From the NCBI RefSeq assembly GCF_037975245.1, contig NC_092566.1, forward strand, positions 2,788,001 through 2,852,000: a stretch of DNA of 64,000 nt, read 5' to 3'. This DNA comes from Apostichopus japonicus. Lineage: Eukaryota; Echinodermata; Holothuroidea; Aspidochirotida; Stichopodidae. Both the position numbers and the translations under genes were made by a program. The notes under the pieces are model-generated. The model worked only from the letters and a program-made list of their open reading frames with translations. It was not told where the DNA came from and ran no database searches. Position 1 is the first letter of the stretch. Each line of letters begins with the position of its first letter. Shown one piece after another: positions 11,301 to 26,300 of this stretch.

Positions 11301-14300
11301 AGATATTAAAATTGGTGTTCCACAGTGGAAGTCCGCTGTCAGCAATATTTTGAAGCTTTCACACGAGAGATATCTTAGTAGCTATAAATCGTTTTATCTA
11401 ATATTACTGGTGTGTGTGATCAGAAGAATCTTATTTTCAATCCCAAAAAATCAAAAGGAAATGGTTTTTGGGAACAAAAACATCAAGCATGAAGGTCTCA
11501 TTAATTAAAGTAAGAAAACCTAGTAATTGACGATTCGACGGTTGAATGTGTGTCTGAAACTATATACCTCGGTGTTCGCATTGATGACAAACTAACATTC
11601 ACCAGTCATATTTATAACATATTGCAAAGAGCTTACTACATTGTGTCTACATTATTATATCATGTCCTGTTTTTCAAGTTAGAGGTGAGGAAACAAATAT
11701 TTGTTACATCGATTCCGCCTCTTTTAGTATACGCTGTCTCTGGTACCATTACTTATTAACTTGTGATAAACAAAGAATGAGAGTTTTCTTAAAGTATTGT
11801 GCTAAGATTTTTAAGTTGGATTGTAAGAGCATTACTGATAAGGTTAATGGTGCAGCTAAAAGTGAATTTATTAGAATCACCAGGTATATTCACAAGGATA
11901 GTAAAAACTCTCTTAATAAAGAACTCAACTCTCTTTGACTACAAACTAACTATAATTTACGAAATCGTGCAATAAAACCAAAATATAGGTTTTAAATTTT
12001 CAAAAATTCATATTTATACAGGGCATCTATTTTGATTCAAAATGGAATTTTAAATGATTTAATGTATCCTTTTCGATCTAATGTATCCTTTTTCATTATC
12101 ATTCCCAGTTTAATTTAAATTTTCAAAACTGTTGATTGTGTTACTTATCTTTTAATTGTCTTTAATCACTTTCCTTTTTATTGTAATTTTTAAGTTTTTA
12201 TACTCTCCTATTTATAAATTGTATTTTATGCTATTTATACTGGAATATTGGAAACTGAAACTGAAGGGGGGGGGGGTGTAGCAAATTTTACCATTTAAAG
12301 GGGCTGTTATGCTTGAACCTCACCAGGGTCATAGCTGGAATTCTTTTTCATTGCCCATATGCTTTTTTAGGAGGGATGGGCAGGGCAGTCAGGACCTATT
12401 TTCTATAAAAAAAAAATCTGCCAATTTATGTTTTGTGTGGGAAGGGGGGGGGGGCAGAAAAATATTAGTAGGCATAGGTTACCCTCCTCATAGCTACACC
12501 ACTGAAACTCACCTCAAGCTGACAGCAAGAATACAAAGTGTACCCTTAATTTGCTGTACTGGTGTTATAAAAGTTGTTCAATACCTTGAGAAAGTATCTT
12601 TTCACAAAAATGTCTAGTATGTATATATATAAAATCTCTCTATCATATAGAGTTCAGCTAAATCTGATGTGGATGATAATTGCTAAAAGGGATACAAATG
12701 TTTTTGGAGCTAGAGAGATCCGAGTTTCTACGCAAGGGATGAATCAAAATGAGAGAAGTGCGATAAATGTTGTAAGTATTAAAATTATTCAAAATGAAGG
12801 TTGGGGTAGGAGCCCAGTGTTGCAGAATTGTGGTAAGGTCTTTAAAAACCACACAAAAGTCTTTGAATTATCTCTGGCACTTTCACAAGTATTAGGTGTT
12901 GATAAGGAAGTCCTTCAAGAAAAAAGTGTGAACGCATTATATCTGTGTATTGGTGTTGTACCAGGAAGTTTCCATAACAACTCCCTGGTTGTACTATTAT
13001 GACGAGGAGTTCAACAATGCTATGCTGGGTTTAATACGGTAAAAGCCATTCTAGTCATTCTTGGTCCTATTCGGTTTTTGAAACACAGAAATCATTCTGA
13101 AGAAATGCGAACACATTGTACCTATACTTATTTTGTAATTTTACTTTTAATTATTCTTTTAATTAAGGGAAAGATTGCCAGAATAGAAAAGAAAATAGGG
13201 GGCTAGGTTGAGGTACCTGAATATACCCTCCTCCTTCATTCCATGTTTCGTAATATATGACACGCATTGCTCGACAATCAAGGGGATTTTTCTGGTAGTG
13301 TCGGTGCTCTCGTGTGTGATAGTGTCTGATAAACTTTGTCCAAAGATTCCTGAAAAGGAAATGAAACAGAGAAAGAGTTGAACTACACCAAGCAGCATTC
13401 AAATAATAACCAAAGGAGAGAACAGCAGAAAATTAAGTTAGGTTTGATTAGATGAATATTAAACATTTTATTTGCTGAAAAATTGTGGGTCCTGCTACCT
13501 TTTACAAATGTAGCAGATCACAACTCATTGGCCAAAGATTTTTACAAATGGTGTGAGGACAAATTACCAAGTATTAAAACCTTGGAGCTAGAAAAAGATG
13601 GCAACTGGCCAAAACCCAACAACATATTGGCACAGAGCTAGGAAGCTATAGCCAAAGAATATAAACGACACTGTGACCCCTTTGGGGCTTTGCATGGATA
13701 TGTCACCATGGTGATAGAAAGGAGGAGGATGCATTTATTGGAAAGGGCTAGACATGAGGGAGAGATGGGGGCTGGAGAAGGGGAGGGGAGAGGAGAGGTT
13801 TAGTATACCCAACTGATAAATTTTTCCCACTAAATAACTGCTAAAGGTTTCAACCTTTACCTAAATTCTCTCCGCGCCAGTAGTCGCATAAATACCATTA
13901 AACGTTTCAACACAAGACACTTGGTTTGCATGGCACTAATTAAGATTTTATGCATTTCATATAAGTGTGAATTGTCACAATTCATCTCAATTCATCTCCA
14001 CATGATATAAAACACAAAGGATTTACTGATCCATTCACTTGTTCTGCACTATGACAAATGCAAATTTAGTGCACCACTTTTAAGAACAGAGTTGGCCTTT
14101 TGTATAGTAGCTATTGAGCCTTCTATAGAACAAGCAGAAAAATTACCAGTTCAATTTTCTCATGCTAACTTTGTGGTAAATGACTTTGCTCTTTGCAGGG
14201 TGCTTAACCTTCTGTGTACCCAGAAAACCTTGAATGGCAGGAATATTTCTTTACAAAACATTTGCTTCAAAACGGGCTGTTGGGAAGGATGGGGATTATG

Positions 14301-17300
14301 GGGTGTTTGTAGGCTTTTCATCACACTGTTTTTCAATATTGGTACATCAGAGTATGTGAAATTTGTGATGAGAAATACCCAAAAGATGCGAAATATCAGA
14401 GGCCTTTCTAAAACCCCGACTTGAGGTTCTTTTTCCATAGTGTATTTGGTTGATTGGGTGCTGAAAAAGACCCTCTTGATCCATTGGAAGGCTACTCTAT
14501 TGAAAATGATTTCACAATGAATATTTCTTTCCTTTGTACTGCTTTCTGCCAAAAAACTTAACATTTACATTTCCAGGAATTAACTTATTAATAATTATTA
14601 CGTCACATTACACATGACCTTTGCAGTCCCTTTTGCAAAGTATATGTTGGCTGCGTTGCTGACAACACTGTTTGGTTGTCAACACCCTATGGAGCCAGTA
14701 ATTGGAAGGCTGTTTGATTTAAAATGATTTCACATTGAGTATTTCCTTCCTTTGTACTACTTTATGACAAAAAATATTAACACACTATTCCAGGAGTTAA
14801 ACTTATAAATAATATTCACATCACACATGAGCTTAGAAGGATAGTCAAGGTGTAGTAAAGATGATTTTTGGCTGACGAAAGAACTTATTCTAAACATCCT
14901 GTTGCGGTATACATTCGATTCCGATGTACTGTTTTCTGAGATGTTTTGTACCCAAAGTGGCCTTGGAACAAAACCAGTGTGGTGGTGTCACAGAAGCAAA
15001 TATGACAAATTTCATGTTTTTTTGACCTAAAGAAAGATCTCTACTGCTTTACTGGGAAACGATATGAACAAACCTCAATCGTTGGCCTTTAGTTACCTTA
15101 ACATCCTCTTAGGATAACCATCGAAACCCTATGCCGATCGAGGTTAAAACAATAAAGTACGCTGTTAAATCTGGCAATGTGCAACTGTGACAGCATACCT
15201 GTTAGTTTAATGTTCTCGTAGGCCGCCAAACTGTCACAGTTTCTGTTATTTCTATTATCTCAAAATATGATAAAAAGCAATTGTGTGTAAATTTCACCAG
15301 GATACTGAGAACTTGTTCCTCTTTCATTGGATGCAAAATAGATTTTCCCAAAAGCATAAACTGCTGTTCCCTTTCTGAAAACTCCTCTGCTGAAATCAAT
15401 TCAATTCCATGGCTGCAGGTTGGATTATGCATACTCTTGGCTCACTAAAATGTTCAGAATGGGCAAGTATTAGTTTATTTGATTTTGGGGAAAGTTTTCT
15501 AAGCATTCTTTCACACAACCAGGTGTGATCTGGGTGGGATTTGATGAGAGGAGAAATATAGAGAATGCAGAGAATAGTCAAGAATCCGGATCTGAACCAT
15601 AACTAGCCGCCTATAACATTGTGACAACTCTTTCCAAAATCAAATTATATCTTGGAACCTTTTCAACAAAATTCAAATTTTTTACAAATTTTTAACTCTG
15701 TATTAAAACTTAAACTTTATGAAAAGAGCAAATAACATTTGGGAATGGATTCATACTAGTGACTTATACTCTACCAGCTGAGCTATCCATCATCTCTCCC
15801 TTGGTGGGGATCCCTTGGGGGCGGGGGTGGGGGTGGGGGATAGGGTAGGGTGCCTAGATCTATCTATCATCTATGTCTCAATAGAGGGTCAGACAAGGCA
15901 GAGAGTGTGCCAAAGTTGGAGTTTAGTTTACGGCAGAAATCGTGACATAACACAGATATCCTAAGAACTGATAGACAATGAACTATATGAATTATAAACT
16001 CTTAATAGTGGGACACAATTTGTCTGTGCTCGGACTACATTAAATCTATTTCTTTGGAAGAACAAACAAAGTGATGATCGTAACAATTGAGTTGCTCAAA
16101 GGCCAGTTTATTGACAGTTTTCAAAATCAAAGATATTTGAAGATTGTGAGCTGATGACCTTTGCTACTTTTATTTTCAAGAGATGTTTATTACACATTTC
16201 AAATAATTTTACAATCAAATACAAGTTGGGTTTATACTGTTAGCTGAAAGATGCAAACTATAAGTATCAAGCAAAAGTTACTATTATTGGTAGCAATATA
16301 GATCAAACATCATCAGCTTTTCATTTTAAAAGCTGCTGCTTGCATTTCAAAATATTAATTTACCTTGCCCCATCAAGTACTACAAACATAATATATGGTT
16401 TGCTGTATAAATGCCATACCTGATAGTTAAAATCTTGGGAAAGTAGGTTCCAAAAAAAAAAAAAAAAAAAAAAACCTGGATCTACCAGACATTCTCAGCA
16501 AGTGCTTTCACTTCCATACTGCGCATATATATTTGAAATTTTGGGGCTGAATTAGTGAATATCAGTTTCATTGTTCAAGCTGAATAAAGGCCATTTGTTC
16601 CTTTCTGGACTAGAACAAAACTTCACACAGTTCGTTAGCAGAAAACTTCTCCCCTAACTTGAAAACATTCTGGTGCAAAATGAATGACAAACCAGTAAGA
16701 GCTTTCAAAGGATAATTATTGGTGTAGTTAACGCTTCTCCTTACCTCCGCCTCGCTTGCCGTACATGACCCTCCTAATCACCTGCAACCAGTCCTCCTGT
16801 TCGGTGGTATTGATAGCCCAAAGCAGGAAGGTCTCATGATTGCTGGTTAAAGGACCCTGGCTAGCCGAACCTGAGGACATCAAAGGTCATAAGAAAGGAG
16901 TTTAGAGCAAGGAGGAATAAGAAGATCTACAACTAATCATAATAATAACAACCACAATCATAAAAATAATCATAACAACCACAATAATAATAATAATCAT
17001 AACAACCACAATAATAATAATAATCATAACAACCACAATAATAATAATATTAATAATAACAAGCACAATAATAATAATCATAACAATCAGTGATTTATCA
17101 AGCGGACATACCGACTCTGCAGAGCAATCAAGGCAAAAAGAAATACAACCAATATACAGAAACACAGATACAAAGAAATTGAAATTGTGTCATCAAATGC
17201 CATTAAATAAGTTTTTAGTTTCTTCTTAGTTGTACTGAAAATTGAGGCCAGCCAGATGTCAAGGAATAATTTATTCTAATACCTGTAGCAGCAACAACGA

Positions 17301-20300
17301 AAAATCTTCCCCCACCCCCCCTCCCCCAGCAACCACGAAAAATCTTCCTCCAACCCCCTTCTCTTCCCCAGCAACAATGAAAAATCTTCTGCCCACTCCC
17401 TCCCCCCAGCAACAACGAAAAATCTGCCTCCCACCCCCTCCCAAGGTTCAAGGTTTATTGTCTTCTTTGAAAAAAGGAACATCACATTATTGAAATGATA
17501 CATATGGGTTTGTTAAGTTATTAAGGCCTAAACTAACAAAATTTTGATGTGCACAACACTCCACATGATAGTTTGCACTGTATATTTAATGAGTTTCCCT
17601 GATTTATCAAAAACTTCACATGTGTATATCTTGGAAACAAAAATAGCTTTTCGGAATACTTCAACAGAATTTGCATGAGATTATCACACACAGCAAAATG
17701 CACTGAATATGAGGCAAATTGGCTAGGTGTCTATATATAGTATTTTAAGCCCAACCAATAGAGGAGTATTTTCGAATTTCATACCTCAAATCTAGTGATT
17801 GCAAACAACTGTGGGTAATAAATTAAGTACTACTTTACAAATGAGTCGTTATGTGATAAATGGAGAGAGATCATTTGCTTAATTAACATGGGAGTGTACA
17901 CTGACAGATTGCCCCAAAACAGCTCAAATCTATTTTTAAAGTAGGCCATAATATGTGATTACACACCATAGAATCAGATGGTAACCATAGAATTTTGTTT
18001 CCTGACCACCAAATTCAAAGCCCGTTAAAATTAGGAATGCAAAAGCAGTCCTGACTGATTTATAACTAATTATATTAAATGAAAACTATGGTTGTATTTT
18101 ATTCAGGAAATACAAGAGCTGACTTGTGTAATGTTCCAGGACTGACTAATAATCATTTATTCAAAGGATTGGTTCAGGTGTTTGACATGTCTATTTTGTA
18201 TGAAAGAGCACAAAAAGACAAAAAGAACAGTGAAGAAACTACCATGATAGCATGCTCTGTTAAGGAGATATGACACTTTTGAAGATATCAAAATTTCTTT
18301 GAAAGCGACTGGTGTAGAAGACTTACTGTGAGGGTGTGACGTAACATCCTCACTTCCTTAACATTTGTGAATATATTTCTTTAAAAATTATTTACATTTT
18401 TTAACACATTTGAAAATAATATCATAAAAAATTCTTCAGATGTTTAATCTCAAATACTTCCTTTGACAAATATGAGATCTCCTGACATATCTTTTGGTTG
18501 AAAGTCATGAAATCTCACAAAATATTTAGAGAAAAAACAAAGACTTTTCAGGAATGTGAGGATGTGACATCACAGCTAGTCAGATTTCAGCAGTTTCTAC
18601 ACAATCTGATAAAAACTTTACACTTGAATATCTCTTTAACTGAAAAAGATATTTGAACAGTTTTTTTCACCGTTGTGTTTCTTTTATTGTCCTCTTTCAT
18701 ATAACATAAACATGTATGACAACTGAACCAATCCTTGAAATATACATCGATCCAATCAATTCCATTCCTTAGCTATGCCCTGAATGTTACTAATAGGCAT
18801 ATCCAGATCATGTGTTATATAGACATATATCCAAGGTATCCGGGCGAATTTCAAGAAAATTTTTCCCAATACGAAAAACATGTGAGACACTTTGGATGGT
18901 AGAATGAGAAGGGGGTCACTGGGGGTCAGTGAGGGTGCACAGTGTTAAAAGATTACCAGGGCATACTAGACACGGTAGAATGCAGTGCTTAGGTTGTGGG
19001 GAGACAGGTAAGTGGGGAACGAAATAAATATACATAAGTTGAAGCATGTTACACAGTACGTGTACACTCATTACACACAATTCCTCATTTCAGTTCCTCA
19101 TTTCAATTACTACAGACTTACAAAACAAAATCGGTGTTTTCTTCTTAAACTGATTTCAAAAGCTTCCCAATCATTTTAAGATAATAGATGGTGATTATAG
19201 CTTAATTGAATAGAAGGGTTTTAAAACTCCTTTGTGGCTTTTGAAAGCGAAACAAGCAGTCTTTCATGTTGCATAGACTGTCTGACAATAATAGCCTTTC
19301 ACATTGAAATGCTGCATTTAGTGTTAAGATAACAAACAGTGAAACTAAATGCCCTCGTTTTTCAATGGCAAGATTTCCCCCAATTTATATTAAAATGTCA
19401 TCTAGTTCCTTTCTATGATTGACAGCATTTAATACCTTTGGCTACAAATTTATAGCATGCTTTAAAAAAAAAAGTCTTGAAAAGTACTACATTATTGTGA
19501 GATTTCAAAATCAAACAGCATTTCAAAATTTACCAAACTCAACTCAAAAATGTTGTCTTACACGCTTTCTATTCTCTTGCGGTAATGTCAGTGAAATGAA
19601 AAACTTGACCAGTGCGTGTTAGCTGACCAGAAGTCTCTGGCTACCAGTGTGGTCAGAAACGTCCAGAATTCACTTCCTAATTACTGCTTACAATTTTAAG
19701 CAGACTAAAAATTGTTGTAGCAAACATTGTTGACCATAAAAATGGACCAATCTGTACCTTAAAGTTGCATTATGTTTAAATTCCTTTCCTTCAAAAGATA
19801 CTAACCTAACATTGTTACAGTCACATACAGTCTGCGAACCCCTAACTAATTTAACTAAGAGATCTCTGTGTATGTTTTTTTTTTTTCAATTTACAAACCT
19901 TGTTGCAAGGTAATGCCTAATTTCATTGTCACAGAATCTATTTTCCTGAAGTGATAGTAGCAGATTTCATTTTTATGTACTTTACTTTAAAGGTTATTAG
20001 TATTGGCCCCTTTTTTTAGCATGCTTTCAAAAGTACAGTTTTCCTAGGAGTTCCAAATTATTTCCTGACTTAGAGGAGTGTTAAAATTATCAATTCAATG
20101 TATCAGTGAAGAAAAGGCCTCATGGCAGGGGGGGGGGATGTTCTCTTGCAGGGTCAAAATGCATGTTGAAGTTGGAGCACTAGTGACCATTATATAACTT
20201 TCTAGCATATTTCTAGCATATTTGAGATCAATGGTGATGACCTTCACTGTATTACCACTCCTTGAAGAGTGTCTACCATACCGTTACCACCGGATTTTGG

Positions 20301-23300
20301 CAAATTCAACACAGAATACTACAGCTTTAGTGACCAAGCCATTGTTCAGCCTATTATTCCACTATTGTACTCTGAGAGCATAACAGCACTATTTGAAGTG
20401 AGAGAGACTAAGGGGCTTTTCAGCTTATTACCGACAGGATGTACCACATTTGTGCTTATTTCCCGAGTGTGTCAAACCATCACCAGTATCAATCACTATA
20501 AGTTTAACTGTTAGTACATATGCAAGCCTAGATGACAGCCCAAGCTTGTACTTCCTGTAGCAGTGGGAGGAAAGATGCTTATCTATCTTTGGGGGAAATA
20601 TTTGGACTACAGGTGCAGGTGGGCAAATTCTGTGACATTGCCATAGTAAGCACCCTGATCAAGACTGTGTGTGAACTCATTCGTGGGAAAGTTGAGAGGA
20701 ATGCCCATATCGTATGGGAAAGTGGGAAATGATTATTAAGTTCTGCAATCTTCTACTGACATTCAAAGCATAGGAAAATTAATTTTTAATATTAAGTGTG
20801 TAATATGATGGGCTTTTAATGACAGTACATTATATTTGGGTCGGAATATTAGATGGTGGCAGGGAGATGAAGTCACAACAGGTGATTGCAATATTAGTAC
20901 AGTATAATACAGTGTGCATTGTCTTTGGGCAGGCAAGAGGAATATTTAGCCACACACTTTGGGAATCAGTAGCATGCAGCCCTCATTTTTGAATGGTACC
21001 AGTAGTTTACCCACCCCACAGCCCAGCATCCTGACTATCTTAAGCAAAAGCCTTGCATATAGGTACAAACAAGTAGCATTACTGATGATCATATGCAACC
21101 AAAGTGTTAATGATGGACCAACAGAACATTAAACATGCCAAGCATAGGATTAAGTATTTAACTTTCCCTGAGTCAAAAGGCAAAAAGAATTAGGCAAAAA
21201 TCCAAAATGAAAACAAATAAATGAACCAACATAGCATTAAACATTTTCTTGCAATATGATTGTATGTATAATGACATCTCACAGCAAAGATGTAGGGTAC
21301 CGAACCACTAATCCTTCCCCTCCACTGTCCCCAACCACCCCCCGCCCAGGCGTAGGAGCCTAGTTTGATTTGGAGGGCTGTAACGACTTGCCCGAAAAAC
21401 ATAACCAAAATTTTTTGTGCTCTCCGCGCGTTCAACATGTTAATGTGCATATCATATAGGCATTCATCGGTTATAACATCACATACCAATAACATACAAT
21501 CATTTTCCGTGTTATTACCCTTCTAGATTGGTTATAATTATTGGGGAAGTCGTTACAACAATCATGATGATAATAATATCAGTTTAACCATTGAAAAACA
21601 CATTGCAAATTCTTCTTCTTTCAGTAGGTGCCCGAAAAATTCTCAGCATATTGCCCGAATTTTCACCAAAAAAATTGGTTGGGGGGCTGCAGCCCCCCCG
21701 GCCCCCCGCCTCCTACGCCTATGCCCCCGCCCAATTCCTGAATTTATACCTGGTTTTACTTCAAAGAGATATTTTCCAGGTTCCTCAGGGTTGAATGGGT
21801 GTTTCTCGACCTTGTTCCCTCTCAGCGGAATGTACCCCAGGGGTCTCTGGTCGTCCTCTTTTGCGAAATAGAACATGTAGTCCGCCACAAGGATGAAGAA
21901 ACGCCGCTGCCAGATTCGGAATGGACCTCCCTGTTTCTTCAGCCATCCTCTGTGGAGGACATCTTCTTTGCTGAAGACAATAGACCTGTCCGTCATCCTG
22001 CGATGAGGCACCAGGAAGACTTCCTGGGGAGAACATATAAAATCATCGCATTAAACCACAATCAATTGGTTTGATCATATATGTATGAAAGATGATAATT
22101 ACTGGCCTCCACTCAAAACATGCACCTTTCCCCATCTACCTTACTACTGAAAACTGGTCAATTATTAGTGTTAGCTCAGTGGTTAACTCCGGTGCCTTTC
22201 AATCAAAAGGTCCAGAGTTCGAGTCACTCCAAGATTATGTCTGTCGTCCAGTTACAGAGTTGTGGACAATTGATAATTCATAATCATGGACGTTAAATAT
22301 GAATCTAAGAGACTGACTTCGGTCAGCTTGTGGCTTTGATAAGCCTATGATGGCTTCTTTGCGAGTTCCTGCTTGCAGGAGGATCTAAAATACATACATA
22401 CATACTTACCTACCACCTCCTCCAACACCCCCCACCCCTCCCCTCTCCACTCACCCATTTCTTGGTTACTGACCGCATCCGCGATTGAGGTTAACATTGA
22501 CACAAATTAAGTGTGTCTCATGATAATATCCTGTTTGATGTTAGGTTGTTAAATACTATAAGAAACACTCAAGAAGTAGCCCTTTGCTTTCTAGTTTATT
22601 CTTCTTCTTTTCTTTTTTCCACGAATGAGCCAGGACAATGATTTTACAATATTGTGACATATCACACTAGCCTTCTTGCCAAAACTTGAGGAACTGACCA
22701 TGTATCCTGCAATATACTAATTAAAGGGTGTGAAGACTCTCGCAAAAAGAAACATCTAATGCCGGTAATCTGATCTAGTTTCGAATGACGTGTAACAGAA
22801 GTGTTAGACACCACCATCGATCCCAGAAAATACACACACACACAGCTTGCTACCATCGGTAATTAGACACTAGTGTACAGTCAGTAAATACAGCTGCGGT
22901 CAATACCCACAGCACAGTGTACAAACAACACAGCGATGGACACCTCAGGTCCAGCTAAAGATAACAAGGTATCACGTTTCATTACTGTACTGTCTGCAGC
23001 GACACGAACAAATCGTCACTTGCAAGCAACGAAAAGTTAACTTTTTCAGATGGCCGCATGCGGTTCGGGGCGAGTCTCCAATGCCTTTAAACAAAGCCAA
23101 CTAAAGCCAAATATTACACTCACAACAGTTTGTGAACATTAGATTAGCTATTCTTTGGAAGATTAAATATTATCCCGGCAGCTGAAAGAACAAACAAAAC
23201 GCGCAAAAAATGGCAGGAAGTATGCGTCCTAAGTATGCAATTGATCAAATAGCTGTGTGCGGCGGTAGTGTATGAGAGCCGTTCATTATCGATACAGAAC

Positions 23301-26300
23301 GACATGCAGCTGACTCAATATATAAATATTGTTTTAAATAAAAGAATTCATAAACAGAGTTATCAAGTTTCCAAACTTTCAAAGCACTGATGTGTTCTTT
23401 CTGTTGATTTTATTTTTGTTTATTCAAACAAAAGACTGTTTACACTGAGCTGTAATGAATTAGCCCCGTAGAATGGTCACGCCTAAGTAAATCTATAAGT
23501 AGTTTGGATATTAACAATACAATCCGGAAACTTTAATTTTGCTAGGACCATGTTTATAATGAACTATTTTCTTGGTAATATTGAATAATGATTGATGATC
23601 AAATGGGTGCACACCATCAAAGTTATCAGATAATAAATAAAAGGGGGAAAATAACTTCAAAGGGAGCAAAGGCAATGAGAAGGGAAAAAGACCTCTTTGT
23701 TTCCAGGAAGGAAAACAAAATTAAGATATGCCGGTATCAACATGTAGCTTTGAGGGCTTTTGTTAGTATGTAATAAACTACAACATGATGTAACAGACTC
23801 TAGCAGTTAACTACAGAGGCTCTGTATTAGGATTTGAGATAACACTTTACATGTAAATGAAAAGGAAAGAATTTAGAGCAAACTAAATTAGGTGTTGGGG
23901 CATTTAGAAAATTAATGAGGGTGAATGCAGTGAGTATGTAAGTTGTTAGGAGACAGGTAAAGGAGAAAGCAAAATGAGGAAGAAAGTCTCTTGCTTGTCA
24001 CAAAGTAAACTTCTGTGCATATTCAAAAGCTTAGGATATTGACATCTCTTCCTCCGTTACCTATCCCCTTACAACTACTGAGAGTCTAGAGCACTTGGTA
24101 TCCTTGGTAACCCGACTCCCACTTAAAACTTATTTATTTGAACCATTAAATGATGTCTGGATATGTTTTAAATGTCGGCAATCAAGTAAAACGAGTGACA
24201 GTAATATTACTAGAGACAAAAGTTTTCGTCCCGATCGAACACCAATTGCATTTATTATGTGACCTATACTTTTACTAGTGTAGTTGTAAAGATGCTTTCT
24301 TATCACTGCCTGTACTTTGTGAATACTCTACACAATATATATGGCAGACGCCATCCAGTGCCCTAGCTTCGCTGTTCCACAGAGGCGGCCGTCAATCGGT
24401 AAGGGATTATTAGCCAAACAAATCTTGAGAAATTTGAGAAAACATCATTGGCTGTATTTAGCATGAAAATCTCTGTAATAGAAATGTTGTTACTGTAGCT
24501 CTGCACGGAAGCAACTTGCGGTAGATTGTTATAATGTTTTGAAAAGAAAGAATGATGTTCGTTCACAATGTGTTACAACAACGGAACTTTAGATAGCAAC
24601 GAAAGTGTAGACATCAACGTGAGTTAAGACATCAACAGTAAGTTTAGATATCAACCGTAAGTTTAGATAGCAATGAAAATTTTAGACATCAACATGAGTT
24701 TAGATATTCAACCGGAAGTTTAGAAAATTAACGTGAGTTTAGACATTTAGGCGCGTTTAGTCATCAACGTGACTTTAGACATCAACGTAATTTTAGACAT
24801 AAACGAACAACATCAACATGTTAAAATAGCAGCAACAACTTTAGTTTAGACAGCAACAAACTTAGTTTTTTAGACAACGAAATAAGGTTGCCCTTTACGC
24901 GTTCCATATCTACCATCCAAAGTTTCCTAGTTAGCCATCCCTCCTTACCTTTACTTTTGTGAATAAATTATAGATGCTAATTACCTCCATCATAAATTAC
25001 ACATTTGCTAGAAAACGATGTGTCTTAACTTGAAACATGATATTTGGTGCAAAAAAATGTTTGATTTCTTTGCTCTTTGTATACAGTTGACTACATGTTT
25101 TGGAGAAAAGTGATACCCTAGAAATTGCTTGTGACATTTAGGCAAACTTTCATATGTGCTCCTTAAAGTTTACATTTAATTACCTCCTAAAGCAATTTAG
25201 CTTGTAAAGTTATGTTCTTAAAATGCAATTAAAAACTTTTATAGCTACAATAAAAAACTTAATCATTATAATTTAAGTTTATAAATTGATACAGAACATT
25301 GTTCGGTTTCTATTAATCTCCTGTCATTCATTCATTTATCAAATAATGAAAATTAACAAAATTTGTAAACTTTTCTTACTTTGCTTTCTTATTTGTTCCC
25401 CAACAACCAACAACAGAGAGCAGTATCATACCATTTGAAAGAGCAAAGGAATTTTTAACATGAGTAGGAACGATAAAATTCAAACCGGTCATCTCGGGGT
25501 TACAGGTTTTGTTCTCACCCAACTTGGGTTATAACGCAGCCTCTAGCTGTTGGTGAGCAATATATAGCCAATTCTTTGTATAGTACAGTATATTCATTCA
25601 TAGTATAACCTTATGACCATGCATGCAAAGCAAAAAGGTGGATTTTGGGTAGAAATAGTTGCGGCACAAAAGCAGAATTTTCCATTGAGAAATCAATTCA
25701 TTTTGGGCCATTCAAAAAGTTCAAGAGGGTAGGAAGGACACACAGAGGTATAATACTGTCTACTCTCAACCTCTCTGTCAATGCTTCTGTTTATATCCTT
25801 TGAAAGATCCAAGTATTTTCTGTTTTTGGATAGAGAATGGGATTAAAACCGCTGACCTTAGGATACAGGGTTCGCCAACAACTACAGACTGTCAGAGCAA
25901 AAAGCCTTAATTATAATCCTTAGGTCACTGGTTTGAAATCCCATTATAAACCCAACATTTCTTTGCCCTTTTCAAAATCCATTTTTTTTTATAATTTCCC
26001 AGTGACTAAAAAAATCCTTTCTTGGTTTAACTGCAATTTGACTTTAGCAAGAGTAAATTGTTGAGCTTGGAAACCAAGGTGGATCATTAACAACTGCACA
26101 AGTTTATTACTTAACCACAGAAACCAGTTGAACAGTTTTGGTTCAAAGTTCTAATCTACATATACTACTGTATTTACATACTGTTTGTACAGACTTGCAT
26201 TGCATATCACCCTATTGCAATATATGGCTTTAGGGCAGTGAAGTTATACTTGTAGATTAATTTGATCTTAACCTTAGACACACTTGACAAAGACCATGAC

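Noticed and set aside
16902-17165. Poly-Ile/Val frame resembling a membrane protein
   Set aside because: It translates an AAT/AAC microsatellite read on the minus strand.
17215-17503. Gly-rich and Pro-rich frames
   Set aside because: They are produced by a C-rich minisatellite; no splice or family support.
25900-25960. B-box-like GGTTTGAAATCCC suggesting another SINE
   Set aside because: No convincing A box and no similarity to the other SINE bodies in the window.
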